Shown: positions 23,295 through 36,530, numbered from the stretch's first letter. The stretch: DNA of 64,000 bases from Phlebotomus papatasi (GCF_024763615.1 NC_077223.1:22258001-22322000), one strand, 5' to 3'. The notes: generated from the letters alone by a model not told the origin. A program made the numbers and translations.

Positions 23295-23528
23295 CAGTAG
23301 ACTCTCTCTCAATTGGGCATTTGGGGCGAAATATCATCCGGTTTATCGATAGATTTGGGCGTCAAAGCCTTTGTAAATTCCACAAAAAGCGCCCAATTAT
23401 AAAGAATCACGATAAAATAGGAAGAACTACAGCGAATTCGAGCGAATTAGCTTCATAATTAAACATGAAAATTGTCAACAAAATTTTTCGCCCGATTGAA
23501 AAAGAGCCGATTGAGTGAGAGTCTACTG
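23295..23528. mobile_element. Pogo/Tigger-type MITE with CAGTAGACTCTC ends, 234 bp
   Basis: Ends CAGTAGACTCTCTCTCAATT and GATTGAGTGAGAGTCTACTG, flanked by TA at 23293-23294 and 23529-23530. CAGTAGA-type ends with TA duplication are characteristic of pogo/Tigger elements. Confidence 0.9.
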
Positions 23529-23530
23529 TA

Positions 23531-24168
23531 GAGCTAAATTTTTAGCACATAGTACTGTGGCACAGATGCTACAGGTCCCACACCAGAACATCCTGGAAGA
23601 CCCTTCATCGCTAGCCTCCCGGAAATTGAGCCCAATTACCCATTCCAAGAAGGTCACGAATCCAGCGTCCTTCTCGTTTCACTGATGAAGATCGTCTGTG
23701 GAACCGATTCGATTGTGACTTCGGAATAACTCGTCGAACACTCTCAACTCCACCTAACGGAATTATAGCGATATCGTAACTTAAAATTAGCCGTCGTTAT
23801 AGCACCCCACAAAATTACCACCCCAGCTGAACAGTGATTCTCCCTCCAACTACTCCAGGCTCAACAGTCCTACTACACTAATTCAATAAACAATATTTTT
23901 TCAGTTGAGCTAGATCTAAACGATTTTTCATTTACAAAATCTAAATGAAAATTTAGTACATTTCAAAAGTTAGTACATCTAATTTCAGCTTTCTACTTGA
24001 AAATTCTGAATATATAGCAAAGTACTTGTGTTTGGATCTTCATTATAGAAAAGCAGAGAATTATTAAAACTGTGTACTAAAACTGACTATATCAAAAATT
24101 GTCCATGTTCATAAACAAATGCTTTCAGTACATTATAATTTTATTAATTTTTGGGTCGATATCTCAGA
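23531..24168. other. Unassigned intronic DNA
   Basis: A moderately GC-richer stretch at about 23560-23880 has no open frame or repeat partner that I can identify. Confidence 0.4.
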
Positions 24169-24170
24169 TA

Positions 24171-25476
24171 GGGGAAAGTACTCTCCCTTCGAACGTTCAT
24201 GCCTTTGAATAATGTGAATTTCTTTTGGTTTTTCTAAAAGATTTCACATTTCTATCAAATAATAGTTAGCTTATTATGAATTACGAGTCTCTTCCAAAAA
24301 TAGGGAGCCTAGTGATTCGTTTTTATGCTTTTTCATAAGAAAAATTGAAAATGGACCCAAAGCTTCATTTTAATGTTGAATTTTACATGTGTTTTATTCC
24401 TATTTAAAATGATTTTTGGAAAAAAGTGACTAGCGTGAATGATAAAGAGTTAATTAAGGTTCATTATCGTCATCATAGTTTTGTTTCGAGAAGGATACCA
24501 TATTTATGGGCGGTGGATAACTTGCAAAACCACCCATACCTTGCCTTCGAATTTAAGAATTTCATGCCTTCGAATGCTTATCTAGTAACACTACCGCCAT
24601 TTGGTTTTTTGGTTATTCCACAACCTCAAATTTTTGTATGTTTTGCTTTACATTGCGCTTACTTAAAAGTAGGATTATTCCATGTATCGTGAGGAAAATA
24701 GCAAATTTTGCAGCTTTACTTTCATTTCACCCCAATCGGAATGGTGATTGTGCGGTGTGTTGTTTTTCTGAGAGTCCGGAAATGATGGTCTGATGAAGAT
24801 TTTTAAAAGTCTTGAAGTCGGTACATGGCTAGAGTTATTTCATTGCTCACCATGGTGATCTTGCAGGATCATAAAAAGGCAAGACATTTGATTGATATCA
24901 TTTAGGAAACAATTTCCAATATTTTGTTTCTATTTCTTTCCGGAAACAAAATAACCTCAGTTTATTAACTTCAAAATGGCATAAAGTATCTCACTCTTTT
25001 TACAGTCGTATTTTAGGGTTGTCATATCGATAATATGGCTTTTCCAACAATTTATTCCTATTGGAAAAGCAGTATTTCAGAAAAATTGGAAAATATTCTT
25101 GTTGTTAGCGTTTTTCACTGCAGTGATAGTTTCAGTGAGTGGAGTGAATGTATTAGACCTCTGGCAAATCAATAATAGTTCGTTTAGTGTTTCGATAGAA
25201 ATATTTTCCGAGAAAATTCTAGATTCAAAGGCATGTACCGTCACATTCGAAGGCAAAAATTGTACCATGCCTTGGACCAAATCGACGTAGTATTTTTATT
25301 TACCTCGTAGAAAGAAACTAATAGATTTTGAATGGTAAATGAGATAAGCATGGGGTCTCAATAAACTAGAGATTTTTTCGGTGTAATAAAAATTGGGATT
25401 CATTTTCGATTTTCCCAGAAAAAAATTCATCAAGTTTGAACTTCATATTTCTGGTCCAACCTAGAGTACTTTCCCC
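24171..25476. mobile_element. TA-flanked 1.3-kb element with GGGGAAAGTACTCT ends
   Basis: GGGGAAAGTACTCT at the left and AGAGTACTTTCCCC at the right are exact complements, flanked by TA. It contains two open frames (24426-24692, 25099-25290) with no recognisable transposase motif. It is therefore a long non-autonomous element or a decayed transposon of unknown coding origin. Confidence 0.8.
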
Positions 25477-25478
25477 TA

Positions 25479-26609
25479 TATATTCGCACTAATATTTAGG
25501 CCTTCCTTAGGGCTTAACTTTACTTATTTTTCATTTCAGAAGATCTCGTAAGCAAATCTGCAGTTTTAGTACACTATACTAAATTCAAGATTGAAGCCCG
25601 AGAAATAGATTAGTACTAATATTTTAGACCTTCACTTTCGATTAACAAGAAATTTAAAAATAAATCATTTCATTCCATAACTACCTTCAAACCTCTCATA
25701 AATATTTAAAAAGTAACCCCCTTCAGGAAAACTTCCACCACCCCCTGCGTCAATGTTAAGTATTATTGATGTCTGAGAATTTTTGTGAGTTTTTTATTGC
25801 TTTTATAGAGTTTTGTATATATTAGAAAAAAAGTTTATATCAAAATAAATTGTTTTTTTGAAAACAAATAAAAAACAAAAAGAGTTTCTCAATGTGAAAA
25901 TCTTGATAGATTTCCTTCACCAAAAAAATCTCCAACACATGGAGTTTGATATTTTTTTTATAATATATATTTCTAAGAAATTTGTCTGATTTGCATGCAA
26001 TGAAAAGAGATAATTTGTTGTTTGTCTGTGTGCTGCAGGTATAGAAGTTGGCGTTTCGTATCGTTTGCGATGTATTTATTTTAAGATAATTTTTTTTTTA
26101 AATATATTTAAAATTTATATCTTCAAGGAATAACTTAAGAAACTATTGAAAATTAATAAAAAAAATGAATAGGAAATTAAAATCTATGAAATAAATTTGT
26201 GTTTTTTTTTCTCTTATTGACCAAAATTTTCTTTATCTATCTCTCTTTAGCTTGATTGCTTTCTTTTTCTTTTGCTTTGAGATGGATAAAGAAAAGATGT
26301 TCAAAAAAACACACACAATAAATTAAAAGGAAAAAAAATAAAGATAAGTTTATATATACTCCAAATGATCCTCTCGTTGGGCAATGTGTAAAAATAAACA
26401 CAAATTTAATTGGAATTTTATTTGTTATTAAGTGAAAGAGAAAAAAAAACAAAACGACTTTGTGAGTAAACAAGTAAACAAAATTATATCGACGAAAACA
26501 GAGATATTTAAATGAATTATTGGTAACATACATTAACTTTTGTTTTATAAACGTATTTTCAAAACAGCGTATGAGATAGAGAGAGATATCAGAAGATTTT
26601 CGCTTATTC
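25479..26609. other. Unassigned AT-rich intronic DNA
   Basis: Very AT-rich with A and T runs and a short CACACACAAT stretch near 26312; no gene recognised. Confidence 0.45.
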
Positions 26610-26614
26610 TTATT

Positions 26615-27048
26615 GAAATATTATGTCCAACGCACAATAATTTTTGTTTGTAAACATGTTTTTAAAATTTCCCATGAGAATGAGCGAGATGGCTACATCT
26701 AGATCTCACTCACTCTCATTGAAATGTCAAAAACATGTTTACTAAATAAAAGTTATGACCAACGCATAATAGCTTTTATTTTTAAACATGTTTTCAAAAT
26801 TTCCAGTGAGAGAGAGCGAGATGACTAGATCTCGGTTTCACTCACTCCCATTGAAATGTCAAAAACATATTTACAAAAGAAAAGTTATTGTGCGTCGGGC
26901 ATTACAACCTTACTTGCAAAACAAAATTACTCTGTAAATACTTTTATCAAAAATCAGTGAGAGGAAGTGAAATCTACCTCTTGTTATCTCATTCAATCAC
27001 ATACACAATTTCAAAGCCATGTTTACAAAACAAAAGTTAATGTGCGTA
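26615..27048. repeat. Three palindromic units in tandem next to a smooth exon
   Basis: Units at about 26623-26760, 26761-26901 and 26903-27048. Each runs from AACGCAYAATA...TTTTAAACATG through a GAGAGCGAGATG...CTCACTC centre to AACATGTTTAC...AAAGTTAATGTGCG. Each unit is self-complementary. They end about 185 bp below the 3' end of exon 27233-27293. Confidence 0.75.
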
Positions 27049-27232
27049 CTCCTTTGTTCAATTTATTTTTATTTTTAAGGCTTCTTTAAAAATTTTAGCA
27101 AACAACTTAGAAATACAAGAAAAAATAGACAATAAAAAATATATTTTTTGCCTCTTAATTATTTTTTTCCTTTCAATTTATCGTATTCTTAAATTCTTAT
27201 TACATACTATACTATTGTGTACTCGTACTTAC

Positions 27233-27293
27233 CAGTTAATGTGAAATCCCAGCTTGTATCGCTGTCATTTTTATACACATTCAACTTCTCAGG
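27233..27293 (-). CDS. sm: hnRNP L / smooth exon encoding the linker after RRM2 (partial gene)
   Basis: 61-bp internal exon, 20 codons plus one base. It reads PEKLNVYKNDSDTSWDFTLT and is bounded by acceptor TTTCTATTTACAG and donor GTAAGTACGAG on the minus strand. In hnRNP L proteins the residues directly after RRM2 are K-P-x-(R/K)-L-N-V-(F/Y)-K-N-D-x-D-T-W-D-(F/Y)-T, and this exon supplies that conserved segment. It starts at phase 0, continuing exactly from the AAG codon that ends exon 53813-53900, and leaves one G for the next exon. The following exons (proline/glycine-rich linker, RRM3, RRM4) were not recognised down to position 1, so they are probably beyond the window or separated by another long intron. 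The surrounding DNA is non-coding and rich in A/T tracts. Confidence 0.9.
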
Positions 27294-28149
27294 CTGTAAA
27301 TAGAAAGAATAAAACAAGAAAAAGATTAGGCATGTTATTGAGTTTTTGGATAGATTTCATTTATTGATCTAACACTGCAGAACATTTTCCAAAATGGAAA
27401 ATATTCACACACAGTCATACGTGAAAAGATAGACAAAAGCATTTCTCCCCTTTTTCCCAATTCTTCTTCCACTGAGTTGTGACATAAAATACGTCGCAGA
27501 AAGTATAATCCTCAAGTGATAGTACCATCTTTCAATCCCAATCTGGTACATTAGCAACTCTGTACGTCATCATTTAGTGTTTTCATGCTGAAAACACGCA
27601 CGCAATTGAGCAATGTAATCGTCTCACTTTATTTCAAGTGTCCTCCCCTTCCAAAACATCCCCAAAAAGCCAACAACCCTCTATATTCCATGAATTATAA
27701 CATGTATGGCCCAGAGAAACGAGAAAAGGGGGTAAACTCACATTCCACTTTATCTAAACTGAAACCAAAATTCAAATGAAAATTCACTATCGCACATCAC
27801 TTTACATAGAAAACTCAATGGAAAGTCATCACATTGAAAAGGAAACTACTCAATAAAATCGATCCAAGTGAAAGAGATCGATATAACAAAGCTCAAAATT
27901 TTATATGACAACATTCGGATAACTCATCAATGCATAATTAATTAATACCATTTTATCAAATATTGACATAAGCCTGCACTGCACAACGTCCAATCTAATG
28001 ACCGAAAATTGCGTTTTAATTATTGCACAGAGATTTTCTTCTAAAACAGAGACTATCTGCAATTATTCTATAAGTGGATTTTCGAATAATTTCAAGAAAA
28101 GCTGATTTGATTCTGTGTTGAAATATAGACGTTGAAACATAAACGTTTA
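27294..28149. other. Unassigned intronic DNA beside the 27233-27293 acceptor
   Basis: No repeat or further exon recognised; the segment just above 27293 is pyrimidine-rich on the minus strand, as expected for a 3' splice site. Confidence 0.5.
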
Positions 28150-28365
28150 GGGGAATGTTGGCATGATTCGCACAGAGTGAACCTTCAAACAACGCAAATT
28201 TTCTCTTTGTTTGCAAAGAACTAGTTCGTCAAATCTTAGCTATAAGATAGCTCATTATTAAGCTCATGAAACGAGATGAGAAATGGCAGATCAGCTCTTT
28301 GCAAACAAAGAGAGAATTTGCATCGTTTGAAGGTTTACTCTGTGCGAACCATGCCTACATTCCCC
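28150..28365. mobile_element. TA-flanked MITE with GGGGAATGTTGGCATG ends
   Basis: Inverted arms of about 75 bp (GGGGAATGTTGGCATGATTC; AACCTTCAAACAACGC; TCTCTTTGTTTGCAAAGA) are mirrored on the right. TA flanks at 28148-28149 and 28366-28367. Confidence 0.9.
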
Positions 28366-28394
28366 TATTGTCGAAGAATTTGAAAAAAAGAGTA

Positions 28395-28617
28395 ACAAAG
28401 CGTCCTATGCTTTACGAAATGCTCGAATTTGTAACTTAGATGCTATATCTCGAAAGGACTTTCACATAATTTACCGTTTACCGGTTCCTATATCTTACTA
28501 ACGAGCACGGATAAACAGGGTAAAATTTGGTTAAGAAATGCACTCTCTAGAACATTTTTAACATTCGACATTGAATAACCGTTATTAGGAATGATGCAAC
28601 GACGCGATAATTTTAAG
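28395..28617. repeat. Dispersed repeat fragment (CGTCC-AGGCTTTACG type)
   Basis: Matches the region 40545-40905 in several blocks (AACAAAGCGTCCTATGCTTT versus AACGTCCCAGGCTTTAC, CCGTTTACCGGTTCC, AAGAAATGC-CTCT). Confidence 0.6.
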
Positions 28618-28619
28618 TA

Positions 28620-28842
28620 GGGTGAAGTCATCATTTATGAACGTTATACACTTATGGACAGTGTGCAAAAATCATAAGTTCTTACAAAATTAAGACAAAA
28701 TTAATCATAAGTTCTTACAAATTTTGAAAAATCGCAAAATTGTTAATCACAATATAAACTGATAGTTTTATGATTTTTCGAAATCTGTTTTAGGTAATAG
28801 CCTAAGATTTTTGCACGTTGTTCATAAGTGATGACACTACCC
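28620..28842. mobile_element. TA-flanked MITE with GGGTGAAGTCATCA ends
   Basis: GGGTGAAGTCATCATTTATG and TTCATAAGTGATGACACTACCC are inverted; TA flanks at 28618-28619 and 28843-28844; 223 bp. Confidence 0.85.
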
Positions 28843-28844
28843 TA

Positions 28845-29313
28845 CGTGAATTCGTATACAAAGATCGCATAACATTCCGGGATGGGAAAAAAAATGCAAC
28901 AAAATGGACTTCAACATCTGTTTGGCTACTGTTCTCACGTCAAGAAAGAACTATGAGTTAACTACCTATCCTAACTAAAGTAACTAACCTTTCTCAAAAT
29001 CCCAAACCTTGAATTATTCAAAATCATAAAGTGTGCTTTTAATATAGTAAAAGATCATCCGTAATGTGTTAACCGTTAAATCGGTTAAAACCATTAAAAT
29101 ATCTTCAGTTTAATACATACTTCGATAATCTATATTTCGCAGTCCTTAATATATTCTTTAATTTAAAATAACATTGTGACAATATATAAAGGGTTGATTG
29201 CTTGATTTTGTTTCTTTACTTTAAAGATTATGTATATATCATTATTTGAGACAGTAATGAGTAGAAATACTGTACCGTAAGAGCGGGTGACTTTGTATCA
29301 AATCACCCGCACT
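28845..29313. other. Unassigned intronic DNA
   Basis: Nothing recognised except the tiny hairpin at 29284-29311. Confidence 0.4.
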
Positions 29314-29315
29314 TA

Positions 29316-29740
29316 GGGTAAGTGTGCCAAATTTCGGCATAGTTGCATGCAAACGCCAAAGTCTCATGTTTGAAATATAATATATTTAATAGAAATTGGT
29401 TTTTTATTCCTTCTACTTAAGGAGTGTTGCTTAGATCCTTGTAGACAGTTTATCGCCTTTATTTACTTTAAAATCATTCTTAACACGTTTTAAAATGAAT
29501 AAAAATGTAGACATAGCTTTGGTGCCCTATTTCGGCCACCTTCATTCTCATAGTTCCTTGCCCTTCGAGAATTCTTCGAATGTCTTTTTCACGTCATATC
29601 GTTTGTCGAAGCTACATTTTTTGTTATTCTTTTGCTTTGTATAATCCCTGGAGTATGTAAAAACTAAAAATTCATGAAAATTCGAGGAACAAAAAAGGTG
29701 GCCGGAATTGCAAGCTGGCCGGAATGTGGCACACTTACCC
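29316..29740. mobile_element. 425-bp TA-flanked MITE, family GGGTAAGTGTGCC, copy 4 (opposite orientation)
   Basis: Perfect GGGTAAGTGTGCC ends flanked by TA; internally the reverse complement of the 16303 and 20424 copies. Confidence 0.95.
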
Positions 29741-29762
29741 TACGTTAAATTTTTTTTTTAAA

Positions 29763-29949
29763 AATGAAGGACGGTGGGGTAGCTAACGGTAGAGAATTTT
29801 TCACAATACTACTTCTTCCAATTTTTTTCTATATTTTTGCTTTATTTTGGCTCAGGAAATACAACTTAGAAATATCGATAATATTAAAATCATATTATAT
29901 ATTTTAAAGTCACACCACACATACATTAACTGCCCCACCTTCTCCTAAG
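29763..29949. mobile_element. Possible MITE with GGTGGGGTAG ends
   Basis: AGGACGGTGGGGTAGCTAAC at the left and the complement AGGAGAAGGTGGGGCAGTTA at the right. Flanks are unclear. Confidence 0.45.
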
Positions 29950-32602
29950 AAAGAAAAACTTTGTTTAAGGTGTTTCATCACCCCTAATGAGACATTTTAC
30001 ATTTATAGCTACTAAGATAAATTTTATTCTATCCAAGTGAATTGCACATATATATGTTTAATGTTTATTGCTCAACACCCAGCAATTTATTATCGTCACA
30101 ACTGGACAATCTTATTTCAGTAAGATTTTTCACTTAGAATTGTCGCAACACAAGAAAAGGAGTGATGACAGAAGGAAAAACCACATACAATTTGAGATTA
30201 GATTTAGTAAGAAATTCTAGAAAAGACGTAGAAATAGTGCAACCAATGCTTCTTCTACCTATTTTCTACATAAGACCTCTATAGCGTATTTTCACAGGAA
30301 ATCACATATTTCAATAAAAAACTAACACTATTTTTTTAACTTTGTTACGGATAAACTTATCCATTATCATTGAGTGAATGCTTTGCGATAAATTAATCTA
30401 AATTCTAAATGCTAAATAAATGTGATATTTTCATTGTTTTCGAAATTTCACTTTACGCCTCTAGCTGTGAAAGATCTTCGAAATTGATAAACACAATAAA
30501 TTTTTCAGAAATCTTGTAATTTTCATTTCGAAATTCGATTTTTTTTGTTATATCCACTTGTATCAGTTGCAGAATTTCATAGAATACCGAAAGAATAAGA
30601 GAGAGAAAAGGTATTGAAAAGAAAATGAATCCATTGAGAGATTTTTCATCGACTTTTCTCCCTATTCTCAAATTGTATATTATATCGAACAACTTCTGGG
30701 AGGATCAGTCAATTGAATGAACCAAGGATGAACATGCAAGCACTAAAAAAAATAAGATAGTAGAAAATTGCCCCAAGTAAAAATCAAATAAATTACTATA
30801 ATTTGGAATCCCTTGCACTGAAGACGTATATATCAAGGCTGAAACACAATTTCTCACTTTCTTTCACCCTCATTCTCCCCCTGGACGATGGTATATAAAT
30901 TTTCCCAGTGAAATTCATCGCCAAAAAAAAATCACCCAATTGCCGTGTATTCTTTTCAGCCTCACACCCTCCTTGTCCAGGTGAATTATATTGCAAATAC
31001 AAATTACATTTCCGTTTCTGCAACACCTCCGAAAAAAAAACTAAATAAATTTACTCATAACCAAAATTGATAAGACAGTAAATTTGCACGTGAGAAGGTA
31101 GCCAAACTTTTAAAGTAATCCCCCTTAGCACCTTTTGCAAAAGGTAAGGAATCAGCATGAGGAAATTTATTCGCTTGCATGTAGGGTAGATGATGGAAAA
31201 CTTTCTCAGGCACTATTATATCAAAAGAAGTAGCACATAAATACCATGTCACCATAATTCAGCACTGTAAAATTTACCATCCCATTTCCAAGTGCAACAA
31301 GCACAAAGCACGCAACTTTTGTCATATCACACTGTGAGCTTTTATCCATCCTTTTAAACAAGAGCGACCTAGAGCACCTTTCATGGTACAATTTTCCCAC
31401 TCACATATACTATTTTCCAACATTTTTCTGTGTCAGGCAATATTTTATCGTCAAATTTAATTGCATTTTCATCATCAGTTGAAAGAAAAATGAGAAAATT
31501 AATTAGGAAAAGCTCGTTTGTGGTTCCCAATCCTTTTTTATTTACTATCACTCTGTCGCAATTGACACGGTAATTCACCTCAAAAAATAATAAAATGAAA
31601 TACTGACAGAACAACTAATTAATTTTGAGATTTTCATGTTTTTCGTACAAACATTGACGCTTTTTTGTATTTATACGATAAAAACGCTTAAAAACACATT
31701 TTAGTTTTTACAACGAAAGCATAGTATGATAAAATATTTATAAACACGTTAAATAAATCATTTGTGGAAGCAAATTTTTATAATAAAACAAAGGATTGAT
31801 CGAACTTAGAAATACTAAAAACAAATTCAAAAAATATTCCCTGATAATTAGAAGCAGTAAAACTCTCTTCTAATGAAGTACATATTTGAATAGAGTTTTA
31901 ATTTCAAGTATTACCAACTCTAATAAAACTCTATTGCACAATTAATATAAATTGTAGTAAAATGCAAATTATTACTTTTAAAAATATAAGGTTATAAAAC
32001 TTCGTTACTCGAGACCAAGAAAAAATTTTCCAACCGACAGATGCCATTCACATTCCTCCTGAAACTCGATGATGTACTAAACCCTCCTTAATTAAAAGTG
32101 CATCTTAACAGCGTTGTAAATCAAGTAAAGTCGATTTTATTTCGATTTACGAAGCTTTATCATTGGCTTCTTAGAAAAAAGCTTTATTTTCCCTTGCCGT
32201 ACTCAGAAAAAAACGTTTTGTTAAAAGTTTATCAAAAGGAGATGACCTATGAGAAATGACAAAAGGTTGCTAAATCGGCTAAATCACTGCGCTAACAAGA
32301 TGTTTCGCCAAAGGAGATTAATTTTAACAAACAAGTTTGTCATTTCCAAGTTTGACAAACATTTCGACAACATTTCGACGGTTGTACCGACTGCTATTGT
32401 TTCTGCATTTCTTTTGTGTCAGCATTCCACGCAAGAGGCGACGACGTCCGTATCGTATAGCTTGCATCAAATGCGGATACGACAACGATTGATGCAACCG
32501 ACGATTTTCCAAATATTTTCACCGTGATATTACGTATAGGATTAATATTAAGATTTATACTTTTCACACTGCGAGAATGGCGAAAAAGCTAGCAAGTGTT
32601 TT
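29950..32602. other. Unassigned intronic DNA
   Basis: Long AT-rich stretch with no repeat partner or coding frame that I could recognise. Confidence 0.5.
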
Positions 32603-32610
32603 ATCTTGCC

Positions 32611-32886
32611 CAGGGGCCTCTCGACATTTCATTTTTCCATACGTTTTTGCATAGACGCACTGAAGACTATTGGCAAGTTTTTTCCTAAAGAGAATTGACT
32701 TATCAGTTTAATATATTTCGAAATCGTGCATTAAAATCTATATAAAAATACATATTTCATAATGCTCGCCGAAATAATACAAGAACTACGGGGAAATTCG
32801 TTAAAGTCGCGGTGTGATGGCTGCAAAATTTTTACAAAGAAAAGTGAAAAATATCTTCACTTTCTATTAGGCTTGATGGGCCCCTG
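32611..32886. mobile_element. hAT-type MITE with CAGGGGCC ends, copy 1
   Basis: Ends CAGGGGCC and GGGCCCCTG, 276 bp; flanking 8-mers ATCTTGCC and ATCTTTTC share 5 leading bases plus the last. It matches 40129-40404 over its full length. Confidence 0.85.
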
Positions 32887-32894
32887 ATCTTTTC

Positions 32895-35295
32895 TCTTTC
32901 TCTCATTTCCCCATTGCGTACAAAGTTGGTAGTCATGAAATCTCTCGATAATTGACCGAATCACAGTTGGTACGCCTGGAATATTTGCTTCAATTGCCTG
33001 TAATACGATTCAGAAAGCAATTAATACGAACAGTAATATCTTACTCATCGTATTACTACACTAGAGTGTACTCTTTCTAACACACGTGATATTCCATTTG
33101 AAATTTTGCATACTATATACTTCTCTTTCCGACTTTTCTTAATATTAATATTAATCTTATATGTGACACCACGGTCACGGTTGCGAATTTTTGGGTAGAA
33201 ACTTAAAAACTTCAGATAATTTCAATTTCTGGACTGTTCTGTGAGATCCTGGACTTACTTCTAATAAGCTTGGAGGATTATTTACTGTCAAAAGTCGGAA
33301 TATCTTCTCAGATAATTCTGAGACTATATCTTACAAAAGTTGAAAATTAAAATTTTCTTTGAAATTATGTATAAATACGAAATAACGGATATATTTTAAT
33401 AAATAAATATGTGAATTATAATTATAAATAACAGGTTTATCTTGAAAAATAAAATACATTTAATTTATTAAAGTTTAGTACTGTCATGTACTAAAATTTT
33501 ATTCCATGTTTACTAATTTAGAACAAAAGTAAATCCAATTGGATTTAAATTTTGTGTGAATTCACGTTAAACTTCAAGCAAGACACATCTCCAAACTAAT
33601 GAGCTTAAAACAGGGAACCCTAAAAATGCTGTTTCTTAATTTATGCATCAAAAGTTAAATGTAATAAATTTGTGGGATGACTGAATTATTTCTGAAAATA
33701 AAGTTTGGTTTCATCTAAAAGTTCAAAGTTTACAGAAAAGCTCTATCAAATACAATAAATATAAAATGTTTAAGTAATTAAACAGTTTCCTGAGTCTTTC
33801 CTGCAACAAGGGTGGATCAGTAAATTTTAATATGAACCCCATCATATAAACAAATTAATCTCTTTCTTAATTCTGCGCTTCGCACCATATTAGTGTTAAA
33901 GTTTTTGCGTTAAAAACCGGATGCACTCAAAGATTAAATTCACTTTCTTCCCCATCATTGTCTCATGTTGTGAATTTCTTGAGAAAATATCACAACAAAT
34001 TCACCACAGAGTTGCATGTTGTACAATGCAATGGGAAGAGTAAAAATTCTCAGACATTTAGGGTACAAAGTTCTTCAAAGAACTTGTTTTATGCAATAGA
34101 GAATGAGCTATTAGGAAAATGAGAAACAGATGTTGAAGGAAAATTTGTTAAATACATTATTGCTGCAACTTTTAATTTTCCACCAAGAATTTTTACCCGT
34201 TGTGCGCTTTTTAAACTCTTGTGAGACTATTTGTCATAAGTCTGCCTGTGTCACAATGTTCAGAGTACAATTTATTAACTAAATTGTAAAAAACGTCAGT
34301 AAGATTGCATTTTAAAGCTGAAGAAGCAAATTATTGCAATTTTGTTCACAACAAAAGAGCACTTTCTTTGAATTTTTACCACTCAAATTCAATTTTGTGG
34401 TGTTGATGCAAATTTTGAATAACGTTGTTAATTTCACTAATGAATGTGGTTCCACATATACAGAATAATTAAACGTTATTAACAAAGTACTCTTCTCTGT
34501 AGAAAATTTTGAGAAGAGAATATGAAGAAAATTAGAGAAATATATAGCAAGAAATTAAGGAAGGAAAGTTTTATCTACCGCTGTGGAACTCTCACCTAGT
34601 TCAAAATTGATTATTTGAGAAAAGGATTCAAGAACTTCTTTCAAGTATGCAATTTCCTCCTGAACAGTCCCCATCACTCCTGAAGAGCTTTCACTAAATC
34701 CCCCCAATTCCACACTCTGCATAGAGCTTCATGAGCTTTCACATATGCATAATTGCTTTCAATGATCTCAATGGAAAACTTTAACTTAAAAGAATTTAGA
34801 GTACGCTCTCAAACATTCATAAAATCCAATCAGTTTTTTAATCACAGCCTCTTAATTGTACCCATTCTCGATTTAATTCGCATAATCAATTGATTGCTTT
34901 TTCATTTATAATTTCATTCTACGACTACAATAAAAAATATAAATATTAAACCAAAATGAATGAGTTTCAATATCAAAACAAAATATTGCTATATATTGTT
35001 ATTTTTATAATTATAAATCGTATCCATAGGATTAATTTGATTGTTTTTTTTTTTTGTCAAATTATACTGAAATGCAAAACCAATCGAATAACTTTTCCTG
35101 ATTTGGTACGAAATTTAAATTAAATAATGTTCGATAAAATTTTTCATTTTGTCAGTAAATGACATAAAAAACTGATGAAAAATCACTTCAAATAGAACCT
35201 TAGATATCAAAATGGTTACTGACACTGACTTTCTCCTTCACACAATTTTCTTGCATTAAAATTTTTATGATACAAATTTTGAAATTAATTTTTTT
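32895..35295. other. Unassigned intronic DNA
   Basis: AT-rich; nothing recognised. Confidence 0.5.
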
Positions 35296-36227
35296 ATGCC
35301 TTCGACACACCTTTTAGGTCGGTATAAAGTCATAAAATCAAAATTCGCGTTCCTTTCTCTTTCAAAAGATTTGTATAAGTCTATCTCACTCTTTCAATCT
35401 GAAATTCGACTGAGCTAAATTTAATTTAATATGATGTTCAAAAGAAGAAGAAGAGTATGAAAGAGTAGGACAGACGCATGCAAAACTTTAAATAAGAAAA
35501 GAATGTAAATTTTGACTTTATGAAATTTTCCTGATCTAAAAGGTGTGCCGGAGCCATTATGGCTTTCGCACAACTTTACAGGAAAATTTCATGAAATCGA
35601 AATTCACATCACTTCCTTTCTCAAATTCTTTGCCATATGTCTATACCACTCTTACTCTTCTTTTTCATTTGAACATCACATCAAATTAAGTTAGTTCAAT
35701 TCAATTTGAATGCCAAGAACTAAAACAGGCATATGTAAAACGTACAGGATAGAAAGGGATGTGTATTTCGATTTTCATGAAATTTTCCTGTACAGGTGTC
35801 AAAAATCCACCCATAAAAAAATAAATCCAAATTCTAAATAATAAAGTTTTAATGCACGAAAATTTTGCGATATTGTTGGCAAAGAAAGAACTAGAAAGTT
35901 ATGGCTCTGGCAAATCTTTTAGATCAGGAAAATTTCATGAAATTGAAAATGGAATTCCTTTTATTCTCACACGTTTTGCATATATCTATCTCATTCTTAC
36001 GCACTCTTCTTCTTCTTTTAAACATCACAATAAATTCAATTTAAGTCAATCGGATTTGGAGTGGGAAAGAATAAGATATACAAATATAAGAGGAATATAC
36101 AAAAAATCTAAGAGGAAATAAATCTATCTAAATCTATCTATCTAAATGCGAAATGTAAGAGAAAGAAAGGGATGTGAATTTTGATTTAATGAAATTTGCC
36201 TGATCTAAAAGGTGTGCTGGAGCCATT
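35296..36227. repeat. Cluster of three palindromic MITEs of the GGCTCCGGCACACC family
   Basis: Units at about 35296-35559, 35560-35803 and 35900-36227. Each starts with a GGCT-type arm running into GATCAGGAAAATTTCATGAA, carries a CTTTC-rich and a GAAAG-rich half, and ends TTTTCCTGATCTAAAAGG then TGTGCYGGAGCCAT. The third has a (ATCT)n expansion at 36118-36147. The centre of each contains TCTTCTTYTTTTNAACATCA or its complement. Confidence 0.8.
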
Positions 36228-36439
36228 AAAAACAATTTTGACATCTGAAGTGCCATTTCAAGTACTTTTTCATCAATTTTATTGTTATTTACTTACAAAA
36301 TGGAAAATTTTATTTATTATTCTTTTGAATATTTGAATCCAGGACCGCTGCAACGTAAAATCAGTATTTTTTATTCCTTTAATATCAAATTTGGTATGGT
36401 GGTATTTTAATTATACTGATTAATCCCATTAGAGACCTT

Positions 36440-36505
36440 CTTCTATATCCGTTTCCAAACGGTATGAGATATTGATTTCCGGTCGGCGATGACCCCCCCC
36501 CCCCA
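36440..36505. repeat. Fragment of the AACGGTAAGAGATAT repeat with a poly-C run
   Basis: AAACGGTATGAGATATTGAT, GGCGATGA, then 12 C in a row (36493-36504). Confidence 0.6.
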
Positions 36506-36530
36506 ATGAAATAACTTACTCAAATTATTG

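Noticed and set aside
24426..25290. Two plus-strand frames inside the 1.3-kb GGGGAAAGTACTCT element as a transposase
   Set aside because: No helix-turn-helix or DDE motif can be read.
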